Shown here one piece after another: positions 34,623 through 46,505 of a stretch of 64,000 bases of DNA. Position 1 is the first letter of the stretch. Every line of letters begins with the position of its first letter. The position numbers and the translations under genes were made by a program. The stretch spans positions 14,278,001 through 14,342,000 of the forward strand of contig OX327712.1 in assembly GCA_946807835.1 (NCBI GenBank), read 5' to 3'. Source of the DNA: Ailanthus altissimus. Taxonomy: Eukaryota > Streptophyta > Magnoliopsida > Sapindales > Simaroubaceae. The notes under the pieces are model-generated. The model did not search any database. It saw only the letters and a list, made by a program, of their open reading frames with translations, and was not told the DNA's origin.

Positions 34623-37600
34623 AAAATAAATTAATAGAATAAGTAACTAAACAACTTTAAGTTTTTACCCTTCCATATTTTGAATGTATCAAACACTTAC
34701 TTTTTACCATTCAACACATATACCCACAGCTTTCTTGAATAGTCATTAATAAATGTGAGGTAGGATTTAGCTTTACCTAAGTGATTGACTGTGTTGGTCC
34801 CTAATGATTCGAGTGTATGTAGTCAAGAGTCCTTTTGATTTTATACTCTTCAGTATTAAACCTCATTCTATGTACCTTACCTAGCACATAATGCTTACAA
34901 AACTCCAATGGTTGAAACTTATCCCCACCAAATGCCTTTTTGACTAAATAACTCCTTTAAGTTATTCTCACCTAAGTGTGCTAATCTTAGATGCCACAAC
35001 TTGGTATGTATATTTTCATCAGTAATAGAGAATGATGCAAAACCACTCACTATCTCTTCCTTCAACATATATACTCATTTACGCTTTTTACCTCTCATCA
35101 TAACCATGGAACTTTTCAATACTCTCAAAACTCTTTTGTCAATCCTAATGGCACAACTATTCTGGTCCAATGTGCCAAGTGAGATCAAGTTCCTCTTGAG
35201 GTTAGGTGTAGTAACCAGTATCCATAATCGGTAAGAATAAGTATTTATATATATATATATATTTTATTTGTATGTGGGTGATACTTAATTTATGTATTGT
35301 TATTAGTAGTGTTTGTATAGGTTAAGGACATACTATTAGTATTGGGTTTATTTGCAAGACTTTAGATTTATTTTAGTGACCAAATTATAATACTTTAAAA
35401 GTTTTAGGGGCAAATTTGTAAATGCCAAAAATTAGCCTCTTAGTATAAAAATACACTTTTGAAACCCTAATTTACTCATTTTTGGGTCGAGCTACTCCTT
35501 TAGATAGAGAAAAGGGAGAAATAGAGGGGAGAGAAAGAGAAGAAGAAGAAGAAAAAGAAGAAGAAATTAGAATTTTGGATTTTAAGAGGTATATCACAAC
35601 TATTTCTCAATTTATTGGTGTTAATTAAGTTGATTCCTTTAAGTTTTGATTTCTAAAAATATGTATAATTGAGGATTTGATGTGTATTTCGTAAGATATT
35701 GTGAGAATTGATGATGATCTATGTAGATAGCTTGATAAATCATAATGAATTGCAGAATTTCTACTTGATAGTCTCTTGATCCAGGAATTTTATAAATTGT
35801 TGTGATTCGATTCTGGTTTTAAATTTTGAGTATATGAAATTAGACATGTTTAGGATTATTTAAGACTTTGAATTGATTGAAAATTCTAGAAATTGAATTT
35901 GTAGTAAATTTACCAAAATAACTCTAAAATTCTGAAAATTTCTTGTGTAAATAGTATAACACAGTGACAAATAATTTCTGATCTGATTAATAATCTTACA
36001 AAATTATGAATTTATGGAATATGATAATTTTATATGTCTAATATGATATACTCAGAATTGAGAATTTAGATCAATGTGGTTAAATTGTTATGATTTTTTA
36101 AAGAGTGTCAGCTTATTGCAGTATTTGATTAACAAATTTTCAAGGCTATAGAATAAAATAGTTTTAAAATACTTTTGGCAGTGATTTTGAAGTAAAATAT
36201 TTATCGTGAATTGAGATATGTGTCAAGAGTATTTCTGTGATAGGTTATAATTTTTGAGTTAGTATATGATTTTATAAAATGGGGAGATTGAATACTGTTC
36301 AGTAAATATCTTGATCCTGTCAAGATAATAATTTGGATTTGATGATGTTTATGGAATAGATTATGTAGGAATTATGATATAATATTCATACATAAGAAGA
36401 ATATATGAGTTAAGAATGATATATTTTGATTTTGGAGTAATTGGACATCATTTGATATATAAGAAAATTTTATTAAGTGTAAGTGGTTAGAATGATAGGT
36501 TTTGAGAAACCAAGTAATTAGACCAATTTGATGTGATAAGTGCAATATGTATAATTTTGTACGCTATTTAAAGTGTTTTGTGTGAATTGTGAGGCTTATG
36601 AAAGGATTAATCTCCATTGATAGGTTAAGGAGAATTAAGCCTTATACCCAAAAGTGCTAAGAGGTAAGTATACTGGACTTTTACTGAAATCACAATAAGT
36701 ATAGTAATTGTCTATGTATGATTTTGAAAATGTGCTTAGAAATATGTTTATGTTATGCTAAAGTATATTTGATATGAAATGTGACAGAAATATGTTTATG
36801 AATGTGAGCATTGACATTGAGCATAGACATACATGTATTTAAGAAAGTGAGCTTTCAAAATAAAATGTGTTTAAAAAAGAAAGCTTTTGAAGTGGAAAAT
36901 ATCAATGAGATGCGTTTTGTGTTTTGAGGATGCTTGAACTCACTATTTACTTAGTATGCATTTTATGTGATTTGTGGAGCTTTTATGTGTGGCCTTTCCT
37001 TCGGGATGAGTATATGTTATGTGTTCCGTATGTAGGAAGGATCCTATTGGTACCTAAAGGAAGAATGAGTCATCACATTCGTGTGGTGGCGTATTGGTGC
37101 ATGTGAGAGGACTCACCGATAATCAGGGTGAGGGTTTGACTTTTACCTTCGGGCATGAGCATTATATATATGTAATTTAAAAACCTCACTTATACTATTC
37201 ATCTCATACGGTATGTCACTTACGAGTGACATTTGCCTCATTATGTGATATGTGATATATAAGTCCTACTAAGTAGTAGTTGAGTGATGGTATTCCTATT
37301 ATACATTTTAAAAGAATGTGTAAGCGCTTACATGACATGTGATTTGATAAGATTATGATTTTGATTGATCACAGCATATTATACATATGCATTGTGTACA
37401 TATATGTATTTGTATTTGATATATGAAAAATTAGTATGCTTACTGAGTTTTATACTCATTATAGTTTATAGTGATTTCAAATAAATAAGGTACATGTGTG
37501 CTTAGCGAATTTGGCAAGGCTTCTACTGTTCCTTAGATTCTCTAAGTTGCTAGGTTGCTGAGTGTTTCATTTGAGGACACGTGGGATAAGAAATTTGATT

Positions 37601-38980
37601 TGTCCTTATTTATTGAATAAATACTTATGTATTATTTTATTGTGTATGGTTGAATTTGGTTTAAGTTTCACCAAACGTGGTTATTGGTTGATTTTAAGTA
37701 AGAATTTGCAATGAATATATTCTGGGCTTCTGGTAACAAAGTTGCTACTGGTGACATAATAGAGTGTTAATCTTTGAGAAAACTCTGCGTATCTCTGGTT
37801 TACTAATTGTCCCAGTTATAATTCAATTGTTATAATTCTGAAAAAAATAAAATTGAATTGAATGTTTAAATATTATTGAATGAATGTAAGTGATGTCGTG
37901 TGTCAGATCTTTTGGATCTGGGGCATGACATTAGGAATATATCTAACTTCTATTAACTCTTCCATCATATAACTAAGTTTAACCCTACCAATTCTTATTA
38001 CTTGACATGCTATGTCACTATCCATTAACATATTTTCTTCACTAATAGGATGAAAGTTGATAAACCATGACTTATTGGGATATATGTGAAACGTACAACT
38101 AGAATTTAAAATCCATTAATCAGAAATCTTACCATTAAAAGCGACTAGAGTCTCTGTGCTATTATAGCTATTATCATAAGCTTGGGCAGCATCCGCCTTT
38201 CTCTTCTTGTCCTTTACATTTTTCTTTGAATAATTCTTTATGAAGTGTCCATCTTTCTTACAGTAATAGCACTTTCTAAGAATGCCCCTGGACTTTAAGT
38301 AAAAATACGAGCCTTTCTTCTTTACATCTTTGTGTGAGGCTGTTTCTCTTGTAGATAAAGCTTCTGTATTAGCCTTTAATTATCTTTCTAATTTTTTTTT
38401 TTGAGTTTAATGATGATTTTACATCACCTATGATTAAACTCTGTTTGTCACAGAGTAACATATCAACAAAGTGTTCATAGCTACGGGGAAGAGAACTTAG
38501 CAGAATGATCACCTTATTTTCATTTTCTATCTTTATATTGATAGCCTGAAGATCAATAATGATCTTGTTGAAGGCATCTATATAGTCTTTTATCGATGTC
38601 CCCTCAAACATAGACAACTAATAAAGCTTCTTCTTCATATGTAATCAGTTGGCAAATGACTTTCTCATATAAAGAGAATCTAACTTCTTCCAAAGACCAA
38701 TAGTTGTCTGTTCTCCTACAGCTTCTCTTAAAATTTCATCGTTTAATAACAGAATGATTATGCTATGAGCACTTTCTTGAATGTCTTTATTTTCTTCTTC
38801 AACCTTTGATGGATTTGGTGTCTTATAGAGTTATAGTTTTCTCTAAGGCTGAGCCTAACTGTTGGCTCACTAGTAATGCTATCACTTTAATCTTCTACAG
38901 ATTAAAATCATTCATCCTTGTTAAATTTCTCTACTTCATACTTAGGTGTGATTGTGTCTACTTAGAACTAAACTCTGATA
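34623..38980 (-). pseudogene. Copia gag-PR-INT relic, minus strand, split by solo LTR H
   Basis: From the 5' LTR at 38987-39592 inward on the minus strand: PBS, gag (38617-38369, LLSSLPRSYEHFVDMLL), zinc knuckle CYYCKKDGH near 38275 with the last Cys changed to Tyr, protease (NSSCT in place of DSGCT, near 38110), and the segment ending RYIPN at 37930. After the solo LTR (35207-37930) it resumes at 35206 with LKRNLISLGTLDQN, then pre-integrase (WHLRLAHLGE near 34990) and integrase (INDYSRKLWVYV, about 34745). It stops in mid-integrase at 34623. RT, RNase H and the 3' LTR are missing. Confidence 0.87.
35207..37930 (+). mobile_element. Solo LTR H (2724 bp), gypsy-chromovirus-like, TTAGG duplication
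   Basis: Starts TGTAGTAACC and ends GATCTGGGGCATGACA, flanked by exact TTAGG at 35202-35206 and 37931-37935. It sits in the protease region of the minus-strand Copia relic, whose reading resumes on the other side. The TGTRGTRACC...GGGGCRTGACA ends and the large size are typical of Tekay/Del-type Ty3/gypsy LTRs (family knowledge; strand assigned by that convention). It has a GA-rich tract at 35529-35567. No internal domains. Confidence 0.9.
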
Positions 38981-38983
38981 CAA
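38972..38983 (-). other. Copia primer-binding site
   Basis: Minus strand TTGTATCAGAGT matches the initiator tRNA-Met PBS TGGTATCAGAGC at 10 of 12 positions, next to the end of the 38987-39592 LTR. Confidence 0.8.
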
Positions 38984-38986
38984 ATT

Positions 38987-39592
38987 TGTTGAAGTGAAAG
39001 CATATCAAGCAAACAATATGGTGCTGCAACAAGTAATTATGAAAGCAATCTAAAAAGAAGGTAGAAGAAAACACAATAATTTACATGGTTCAACAACTTG
39101 CCTATGTCTACGGCCCATCAGGATCTCACTTCTTTATTATTGAATCACAAGGCCCTCATAAAGTATGACTTTTACAAGAATGTAAAAGCTTACAAAGAGT
39201 TAACACTCAATTGCCCTTAAATTTAATATCTTTTATAATCTAGGATTTTTCCCTTGTATGTTTATGTTGTAATGAATGATGTCAATTATAAAGAGTTACA
39301 AGGGTTTATATAGTATTAATACTAACCCTAAAAACCCTAACCTAGTTGAAATAAGTGTCCTTACTTATAGAAGTCTAAATCCCACTTAAAGAAGTCAATT
39401 GAACTAAAACAAAAAATACCCATAAGTTGTTGCATGAATAGTACTTATTGCATGAATGGTTTCTTGCTTTCGATATTTCATTTTGCTCATTCTTAGCATG
39501 ACCGTCACATTCTAGACTTCTTGCTAACTCTTTATTGGTCTCCAACTCAAAATTCAAACTTATCCTTGATTTTGAATCACTAATTTTCAATA
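38987..39592 (-). mobile_element. 5' LTR C of the minus-strand Copia relic
   Basis: On the minus strand it starts at a decayed TATTGAAAATTAGTGATTC and ends CACTTCAACA beside the PBS. It contains a TATA-like ACTATATAAACCC and the shared CCGTAGACATAGGC block. Related to the LTRs at 25.6, 26.3, 29.0 and 61.97 kb. No second LTR of this element lies in the window. Confidence 0.8.
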
Positions 39593-39597
39593 ATAGT

Positions 39598-39952
39598 GAA
39601 ATATTAATATGATAAAATCTACTTTTATGCCAATTGATGTTAAGGCTATTCTCTCAATTCCAATTGATTTTTTTTCATCTTCTTGATATTTTAGTTTCGT
39701 GCTTATACCGTTTGACTAGGTTACAAATAGTCTTAGACCTTGAACCATATTTTTGGTGGTGGGACTTCTAATCTATACGTTTCTTGGTGGATGTTTTTAT
39801 GGGCAATAAATAATTTGGGCTAATTTTTGATGTGGAGGGAATTCTTGGACATTATCCCTATGCTTTTTAATTTTTCTCAATGTCACTAGTTGTATCTTTA
39901 TAGTGTCAGCAGTGTAATAGTAAAAAAGGGTCCAGTCAAAGAACTTTAGGTT
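39598..39952. other. Intergenic
   Basis: No recognised gene or element. Leads into the three tandem arrays. Confidence 0.35.
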
Positions 39953-40190
39953 GATACTGCTCATCATAGAGATTTATAGAGATACTGCTTATCTTGAAAA
40001 TTTATGGAGATACTACTCATCATGGAGATTTAGGGTGATATTACTCATCATAGAGATTTAAGGTAACATTGCTAATTTTAGAGATTTATGTAGATACTGC
40101 TAATTATGTAGAATATATGGAGATACTGCTCATCATGAGAAATTAGGGTGAAACTGCTCATCATGGAGATTTATGGTGATACAAACCATT
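39953..40190. repeat. Tandem array 1, ~29-bp unit
   Basis: About eight diverged copies of a unit near GATACTGCTCATCATGGAGATTTATGGA (shown only in part elsewhere: GATACTGCTCATCATGGAGA). Non-coding. Confidence 0.9.
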
Positions 40191-40254
40191 ATGGAATGAA
40201 GACTTACGTCGACGAGCTCAAAAGCTGAAAAGATAATAATAATAGGTCGTGCAC

Positions 40255-40435
40255 TATAGGCATAAAAGTATGAGTAGCATAGGTCGAGTATTATGAGTAG
40301 CATAAGCCAAGTATTATGATCAAAATAGGCTGGGTATTATAACCAACATAGTCTAAGGATTATGAACAATATAGGTTGAGTATTATGAATAACATAGACC
40401 AAGTATCATAAGCAGTATAGGTCGAATATTATGAG
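40255..40435. repeat. Tandem array 2, ~28-bp unit
   Basis: About six to seven copies based on ATAGGTCGAGTATTATGA followed by a short variable part. The unit is unrelated in sequence to array 1 although similar in length. Confidence 0.88.
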
Positions 40436-40544
40436 CTAAAAAAATAACAAGTCAAGCACTATAGCCTATATTAAGATAATAATAAGTGGTGTAGCACGAG
40501 TGTAAGTTGAAAAATAAAAATAAGCCGAGCACTATACGCATAAG

Positions 40545-40860
40545 ATAGCTTTGATAAGGACTTAAGTAACCTTTTGCTTTAAGTAAGGACTTATGTGGCC
40601 TCAATCTTCAAATGAAGACTAACATGGCCTTAATAAGGATTTATATGACCTTGGATGAGAACTTACATGGTCTCGATAAGGACTTGTATGATCTTAATGA
40701 GGACTTACTTAGTCTAAAAGAGGTCTTATGTAGCCTCAATCTTTAAGTGGGCATATGTCACCTTGATGAAAACTTACATGGCCTTAGATAAGGACTTGCG
40801 TGGCTTCAATGAGGACTTATATTGTCTCAAATAAGGACTCATGTGGCCTCAAGTATGAGT
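40545..40860. repeat. Tandem array 3, ~29-30 bp unit
   Basis: About ten to eleven copies of AAGGACTTATRTGGCCTCAA with variable ends. The third consecutive array with a different unit. Confidence 0.88.
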
Positions 40861-41270
40861 TTATTAGCCTTGGCTCCTCGAACTCTTGGTTCTCGACCTC
40901 GGTCCCAGGATTTGTACGATGCAATTATTCCATTATGGGGCCTATTTACAAAATATTGAAAATATGTTGGCCAAACTAAAATTTTTAAAACTAAAAGAGG
41001 GCTGAATGATAAAAACCAGATGATGTCCTAATTTCACACTCTTTCTCTCGCACCTATGCTACCTATGTTTCTTGATGTAACTACCATGTTGATTGGTGGA
41101 CGATGGCTGTTGGCGGCTAGTAGTAGAGGGTTAGCGGCTGTTGAATGACCGATGATAAAGAAAATTGATAGGTAGCCAAGAGACAAGATAGAAGCAACAG
41201 TGTTGACGGTGTTGGTCGAATTGCCACCATAGGCCAGACCTGAAGCATAGTGGGGCCGCAATAAGGAATC

Positions 41271-41272
<2 letters not shown>

Positions 41273-41359
<87 letters not shown>
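41273..41359. repeat. (AG)n microsatellite
   Basis: About 43 nearly uninterrupted AG units. Ser-Leu reading frames across its complement are artefacts. Confidence 0.97.
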
Positions 41360-41364
<5 letters not shown>

Positions 41365-42197
41365 TGGTTGGGCACCTCACTGTGCGAATGAGCTACAGGC
41401 TTTTGAGGTGGTGTTGTTTGGTTCTAACTGATCATTGTCTTGAGACAATGTATAAGGATGGACAACATCGTGCATCTTGCAGGATGTCCTAACCAAATGC
41501 TGGCAGTTGTGAGGTAAGTGAGGGAGAGGAGAGGTCTAGCATATAGTGCCACGCGAAGGAGAGAGAGAGAGACTAGTGAAGAGTGCCATCGTGGGTTAGG
41601 AGTGCATAATAGAGGGCAGTGTACTAGTAATGGCGAGCAGAGTTTAGATTAGTGTTAGAGTAGCGCGCGACAATGTGGCGATGAGAGATTTGAGAGGGTA
41701 ATGTGTTGTTTAGGGTTTTTCACATTTTTTTAAACTTTGTTTTTAAATTTCTGCTTGTAACTTTGATCTTTTCATGACTTTTTCATTCTGTTTCAACAAA
41801 CAGTGCCATACTCTTAACCCAAAAATTTGGGCAAATTTCAGACTAGCAAGTTGAATTTTATTTTTCCTTAGGTACGACAGTTGGGCTTTGAATCAAAATA
41901 AAAAAAAATAAACTCAAGTCAAAAGACACATAATTCATAATGATTCAACTTAATGTGAACTTACGTACACTTTATCAAATTTTTATAGAATTGTAACTTT
42001 TTTGAAAATTAATTGCAACAAATACGTATGATAAAAGTTTTAAATTTTAATTTTTAGTACAAAATTAATTTATATTAAATCAAAATTTTAGATATTTATT
42101 TTAAAATTTTTTATCAAATATTTTTTGAGTAATAAATTATCTAAAAAACATTGCTAAAACTTTAAACGTGCACTACAAGTGCAACTTGGAGAGTAAA
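41360..42197. other. Intergenic
   Basis: A less AT-rich stretch to about 41720 with short GA tracts, then AT-rich DNA. No gene recognised. Confidence 0.35.
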
Positions 42198-42200
42198 TTA

Positions 42201-42615
42201 GGCCTATTTGGTATGACCTTGTTAAATAGCATTTTTTTTAAGTAGCGGTTACACTAATAGAGCTTATATATAAAGTTAAAAAAAAAAAATTTAATCATTT
42301 GGTTGTCACCATAACTTTTAGTAAAAGTTACATAATTACTTTAATAGACAAGTTCTTTAAAGTTATGTTATAAAAAAATTGAAAGAATTTTTTAAAAATA
42401 AAATAAGGGTATTTTAGATAATTAGTTACTTTAAGAAAGCTCTATACTCTCTGCTCTTAAAAATTTAAGTTTCTTTTAGTAGATGTAAAGTAACGTTTTT
42501 AATTCTAAAAGCTTTTCTTTGATTTGTAGTCATACACCTCAAAAAAATTTCATTAGAATTTTTGATATTAAAAAAAATTCTTCTAGCTTATCAAAAAGTC
42601 AAACCAATCAGACTC
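42201..42615. mobile_element. Tourist-like MITE (PIF/Harbinger), TTA duplication
   Basis: 415 bp. Left end GGCCTATTTGGTATGACCTT pairs imperfectly with the right end, whose reverse complement is GAGTCTGATTGGTTTGACTT. Flanked by TTA at 42198-42200 and 42616-42618, the 3-bp duplication typical of PIF/Harbinger. Non-coding. Confidence 0.72.
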
Positions 42616-42618
42616 TTA

Positions 42619-44858
42619 GTCTTAATGAAATAATGAGAATATTAGTCATAATAAAATTAAAATAAAATATGTGAATATATTTCTCTACCAAATTCATATG
42701 ACTTAGATGCCACATAGATGCAATTGAATTTTTTTTTCTTTTTTGGTAAATAAGCCACCAATAATTTGAACACATATAAATATGATGTCAAACTTTTTCA
42801 AATAAGAAAGGTCCCAATAAGAAACTAAATTAGTATTTTATTTTGAAATGTTTAATAGAGTTGAATATAACTGAATAATTGAATTTGAATAACCTATTTG
42901 TTTTCTTGTTTAATATTGAATATAAGTATATTTTTTTTTTATTTTTTTCAATTAAAAACAAATTGAAAACTAATACTTTTACATCTGTGCTCTTATAAAT
43001 TTCAAAGTTGAGTTAATAATAAAAATTTAAAATGCATGAATCAATTAATACGCTTCTATACAAATTAATATTAAAATAGCATAGTGTAAATTTAAATATT
43101 TTATTTTAAGTTTTTATAACTATGAATTTTTTAAAATTGTAATACAACTTTGATAGTTCTAATTTATTATAAAATAAAAAAATATTCTAAAAAGTATATT
43201 AAAAAATATTAATATGAAATTCATCAAAACAATAAAAGTGCATAATTCAAAAACAAAAAATATGCTTCAAATAATTGATTTGTAATTTCATCTCAAAATT
43301 GTCGTATAAAACTAGAGGTAGATTATTTTAGAAATTTACTGGAGTGAAATTTCATCTCCTAAATTTATCATGATTCTTTTTAGAATTAAAAAAAAAAAAT
43401 TATGGAGTTGAGTTTAATTAATTTAAAGTGTATAAAAAAGAGATGTTTTACTTAGAAATAATTAAAATCTTGATTGGTTAAATTAAGGAAGAAAGAGATC
43501 ACAAAAAAGAAAAAGTATGTATATAATAGATATAAAAAAAAAGAACGGTTTTATATGAATACAAATGTAAATATGTCGTATAAGTAAGATATTTAAAAGA
43601 AGAAAATTAATTAAATAATTTAGATTTTTTATATTCAATCAAAAAATAAAAAAAATTCACTTTTTTTAATTCAACCAAAATTGACTTAAAACTCTTATAA
43701 AACAAACAAACAAACTTAGTGGCTGAATAAATAAAATTAAGTCATATTTAACATTAAGCAAAAATAACAAATAAGCCCTAAGATAATTATTTAAGTTTCA
43801 ACAGAAATCCTAATCAAACAGAACTTGTCTTTTAGTTTCGGAGGAAGAAGAAACTCAGTGACAAAAACATACGCATGCTCTCAAAGTTTCAACGAAAGGT
43901 TCCAAATTGACTTTAGGCAAAAATGGAACTAAGCTTTGTCAAAAGTTGAAACTGGCCAACCCAATGAGGAGTTATGATCCAGCCTGAATATAGGCCCTGA
44001 TGTAGCTAGCTAACTAGCTGAGACAAAAAAGTTAACATAACTCCAAATAAGGCACAAATGTTTGTATTCCAACTCATCCCCTTACTTATTTCTAGTGTTA
44101 TTAATTAGTCTATTAAAGCCAGCCAAGCGATCACTTTTATAAAATATGGTTCAACCCATGTGGATGTGAAAAGTTGGAAGTACTTGAATTGTGTGGTTTC
44201 AGCCAATTACTTTAGGCACAATGCTCAAGTAGTATTCTATTTCTATTTCATATTTATAATCTAATACCTAAGTTAATGTGAGGTCATGTTTAGAATTGTA
44301 GTGATGAGTTTTCATGAAGAACTGATATGATTTTAGCATTAATGGTCAAATTATAGTGTGTTTCTAAAATCATTGTTTTTTTTTTCATAATATATGATTT
44401 TTACCAGACATTTTAACTCTTATGCTTTTAAAATTAAGTTAATGCATAAGAGTATGGACATACCATTAGAAAGTTGTTATGGAATTATTATGCACTAAAA
44501 GAGGTTAAATCATTCACATACTTAACTTTCCTTTAAAATGAGGTTTTGAGTAATATATAGACTTTGGGATAAAAACTAAAAAAAAAAATGTTGATGCATG
44601 GAGAATGGGCATTGAAAAGTAGGTAAAGGAGATAGAGTTTCACATTCATAGTCCACTAGGAAATCCATAACCTCTATGCTACCAAACAAAATTCACATGG
44701 CACATGCATAGTACTTTTTTTTTTTTCTCTTTTTGTGCTTCACACCTTTGAATCCACCATCACCAACATTTCTCTATAACAAGTCCAAACTCAGCTCCCA
44801 AAAAGTAAAAGGTCTCTGTTCCTTGGCCTGTAAGTATTGCCAGTATATTTACAAGTCA
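42619..44858. other. AT-rich DNA upstream of the annexin gene
   Basis: No gene recognised. A strong donor-like GTAAGTAT at 44830 and a T-rich tract near 44713 may belong to the annexin 5' region, but I could not find a first exon encoding the usual annexin start. Confidence 0.4.
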
Positions 44859-44960
44859 ATGGAACCCTTTGTAGTCCTGGAATGCCCACTAGAATTTAAC
44901 TTCAGAGAGGCAAAAGAGCTTCATTTCTTGGCATACTCGTTTGAGCTTGAAATTAGATAG

Positions 44961-46505
44961 ATTTACCGGGAAATGTGCAGCCAGGAGGCGATCAATATGG
45001 CTTGCCGGAGAAATGAGGCTGCAGGGTTGGCAACAAAATCTTGTGCAGCATTGTCTGTGTGGATGCTTGGCTCACATGAGCGTGATGCTGTTGTGGCTAG
45101 GCAGGCACTTGAAGAAAATATTGTTAACTTCAAAGCTCTTGTTGAAATTTTCGTGGGCAGGAAATCAAGTCATATTGTTCTTATCAAACAAGCTTATCAG
45201 AAAAGATACAAAAGGCACTTGGCCCAAGATATTGTCGGAATTGAGCCTCCCCATCCCTACCAAAAGGTAAGTCAAAAGTAATTTCAGATAATCAAAATCA
45301 ATTACTTTCAGTTATTTTATTTTGGGTTCCTTAAAAAATAAACAAGAACCTATTTTGAGACCAAAGAAGTACTTAAAAGTTTGTGTTCTTCCAGGGGTGT
45401 TTCTAGCACTCTTAATTGTACACTTACTTTGTTGACATGAAATACTTATTTTTAATGATATAAATGGTGATTTATAGAAAGGTTTGGTAACGTGACAGAT
45501 TCTTGTGGCTCTGGATACATCACACAAGGCACATAATGCAGATGTTAGCCAACATATTGCAAAATGTGATGCTAAGAGACTTTATGAAACAGGGGAGGGA
45601 AGTCCAGGAGCCATTGAAGAAGCTGCGGTGCTCGAGATTTTCAGTAAAAGGAGCATTCCACAGCTGAAGCTGACATTTTCTTGCTATAAACATATCTATG
45701 GACATGATTACACAAAGGTAATATTGTTTTTCAAGCTTCATATACTCGTAATTGAAGACTTCTCTAGTAACTTTTAGCTGAAATTTGTTAGTTTCTTTTG
45801 CTCACCGGTTCATTTTCTAGTCGCTCAAGAGGGGAAACTCCACGGAATTTGAAGATTCCTTGAAGATGGTCGTAAAATGCATTCTAAATCCACCCAAATA
45901 TTATGCAGAGGTAATAATTTACTGTGCCGTCCTTATAAAACTTTTGGTAAAAGAATATTGGAAAACTCACATTTTTCTTGTTTGTGTTAGGAGATCAGTA
46001 CTTTGTATCTTGTATTGGGGAAATTCATGCATGCCTGTGATAACTTAATGATCACTTTGTCAGAATTGATGGTAAAAGTTAGGTTCTGGTGCACATAAAA
46101 GTTAAAGCTAGTGGTGCTAGTAGTATTTGAGTCACCATTGTGCAAATAAAGTTAAAGCAAATGGTGTTGATAGTTAACTTTGAGCCACAATTGCGCAAAT
46201 AAAGTTGAAGCAATTAGTGATGGCAAATAGCTTTTGAGCCACCATTAACATATTTCATATATTGGCTGCAGACATTGTATGGAAGCATTAAGGGGACGAC
46301 AATTGATAAGGGCGCATTGGCACGTGTAATTGTGATTAGAGCTGAGATAGACATGGATGAGATTCAAAGGATTTTCAAGAGAAAATATGGAATAGAACTG
46401 AGAGATGCAATATGTGAGACCATTTCATCTGGGGATTGCAGAGATTTTCTAGTTGCTTTGGCCACAAAAGCAGCTGCAACTACAGCAAGGATTAGCAGTT
46501 CATAA
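44961..46505 (+). CDS. Plant annexin, 5' end unresolved
   Basis: Annexins bind acidic phospholipids with Ca2+ and act at membranes in the cytosol. Recognised exons: 44961-45266, 45499-45717, 45821-45910 and 46272-46505 (stop 46503-46505), with GTAAGT, GTAATA and GTAATA donors and AG acceptors, all phase 0. Product in view about 283 residues: end of repeat 1 ([13 protein letters not shown]), repeat 2 ([20 protein letters not shown]), repeat 3 ([20 protein letters not shown]), repeat 4 ([20 protein letters not shown]). The usual first ~45 residues with the repeat 1 Ca2+ loop are not found. An in-frame upstream frame from ATG 44859 gives a Glu-rich start and an EAKELH word but lacks the GxGT loop, and a TAG at 44958-44960 ends it just before IYREM. 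Either exon 1 is elsewhere and TAG is part of a splice acceptor, or the gene is 5'-damaged. The rest is intact. Transcript data would decide. Confidence 0.85.
46091..46248. repeat. 53-bp tandem repeat in the last annexin intron
   Basis: Three copies at about 46091-46142, 46143-46195 and 46196-46248, each starting GCAMATAAARTTRAAGC and ending near GAGYCACMATT. Confidence 0.88.

Noticed and set aside
28995..39592. LTR B as the 3' LTR of the minus-strand Copia relic with 5' LTR C
   Set aside because: LTR B is flanked by its own GAATT duplication and differs in its end sequence from LTR C.
39953..40860. CRISPR-like appearance of regular ~28-30 bp repeats
   Set aside because: The units are head to tail with no unique spacers, diverged, and lie in a plant genome.
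41034..41380. Open frames with long Ser-Leu runs
   Set aside because: They read the complement of the AG microsatellite; flanking residues match no family I know.
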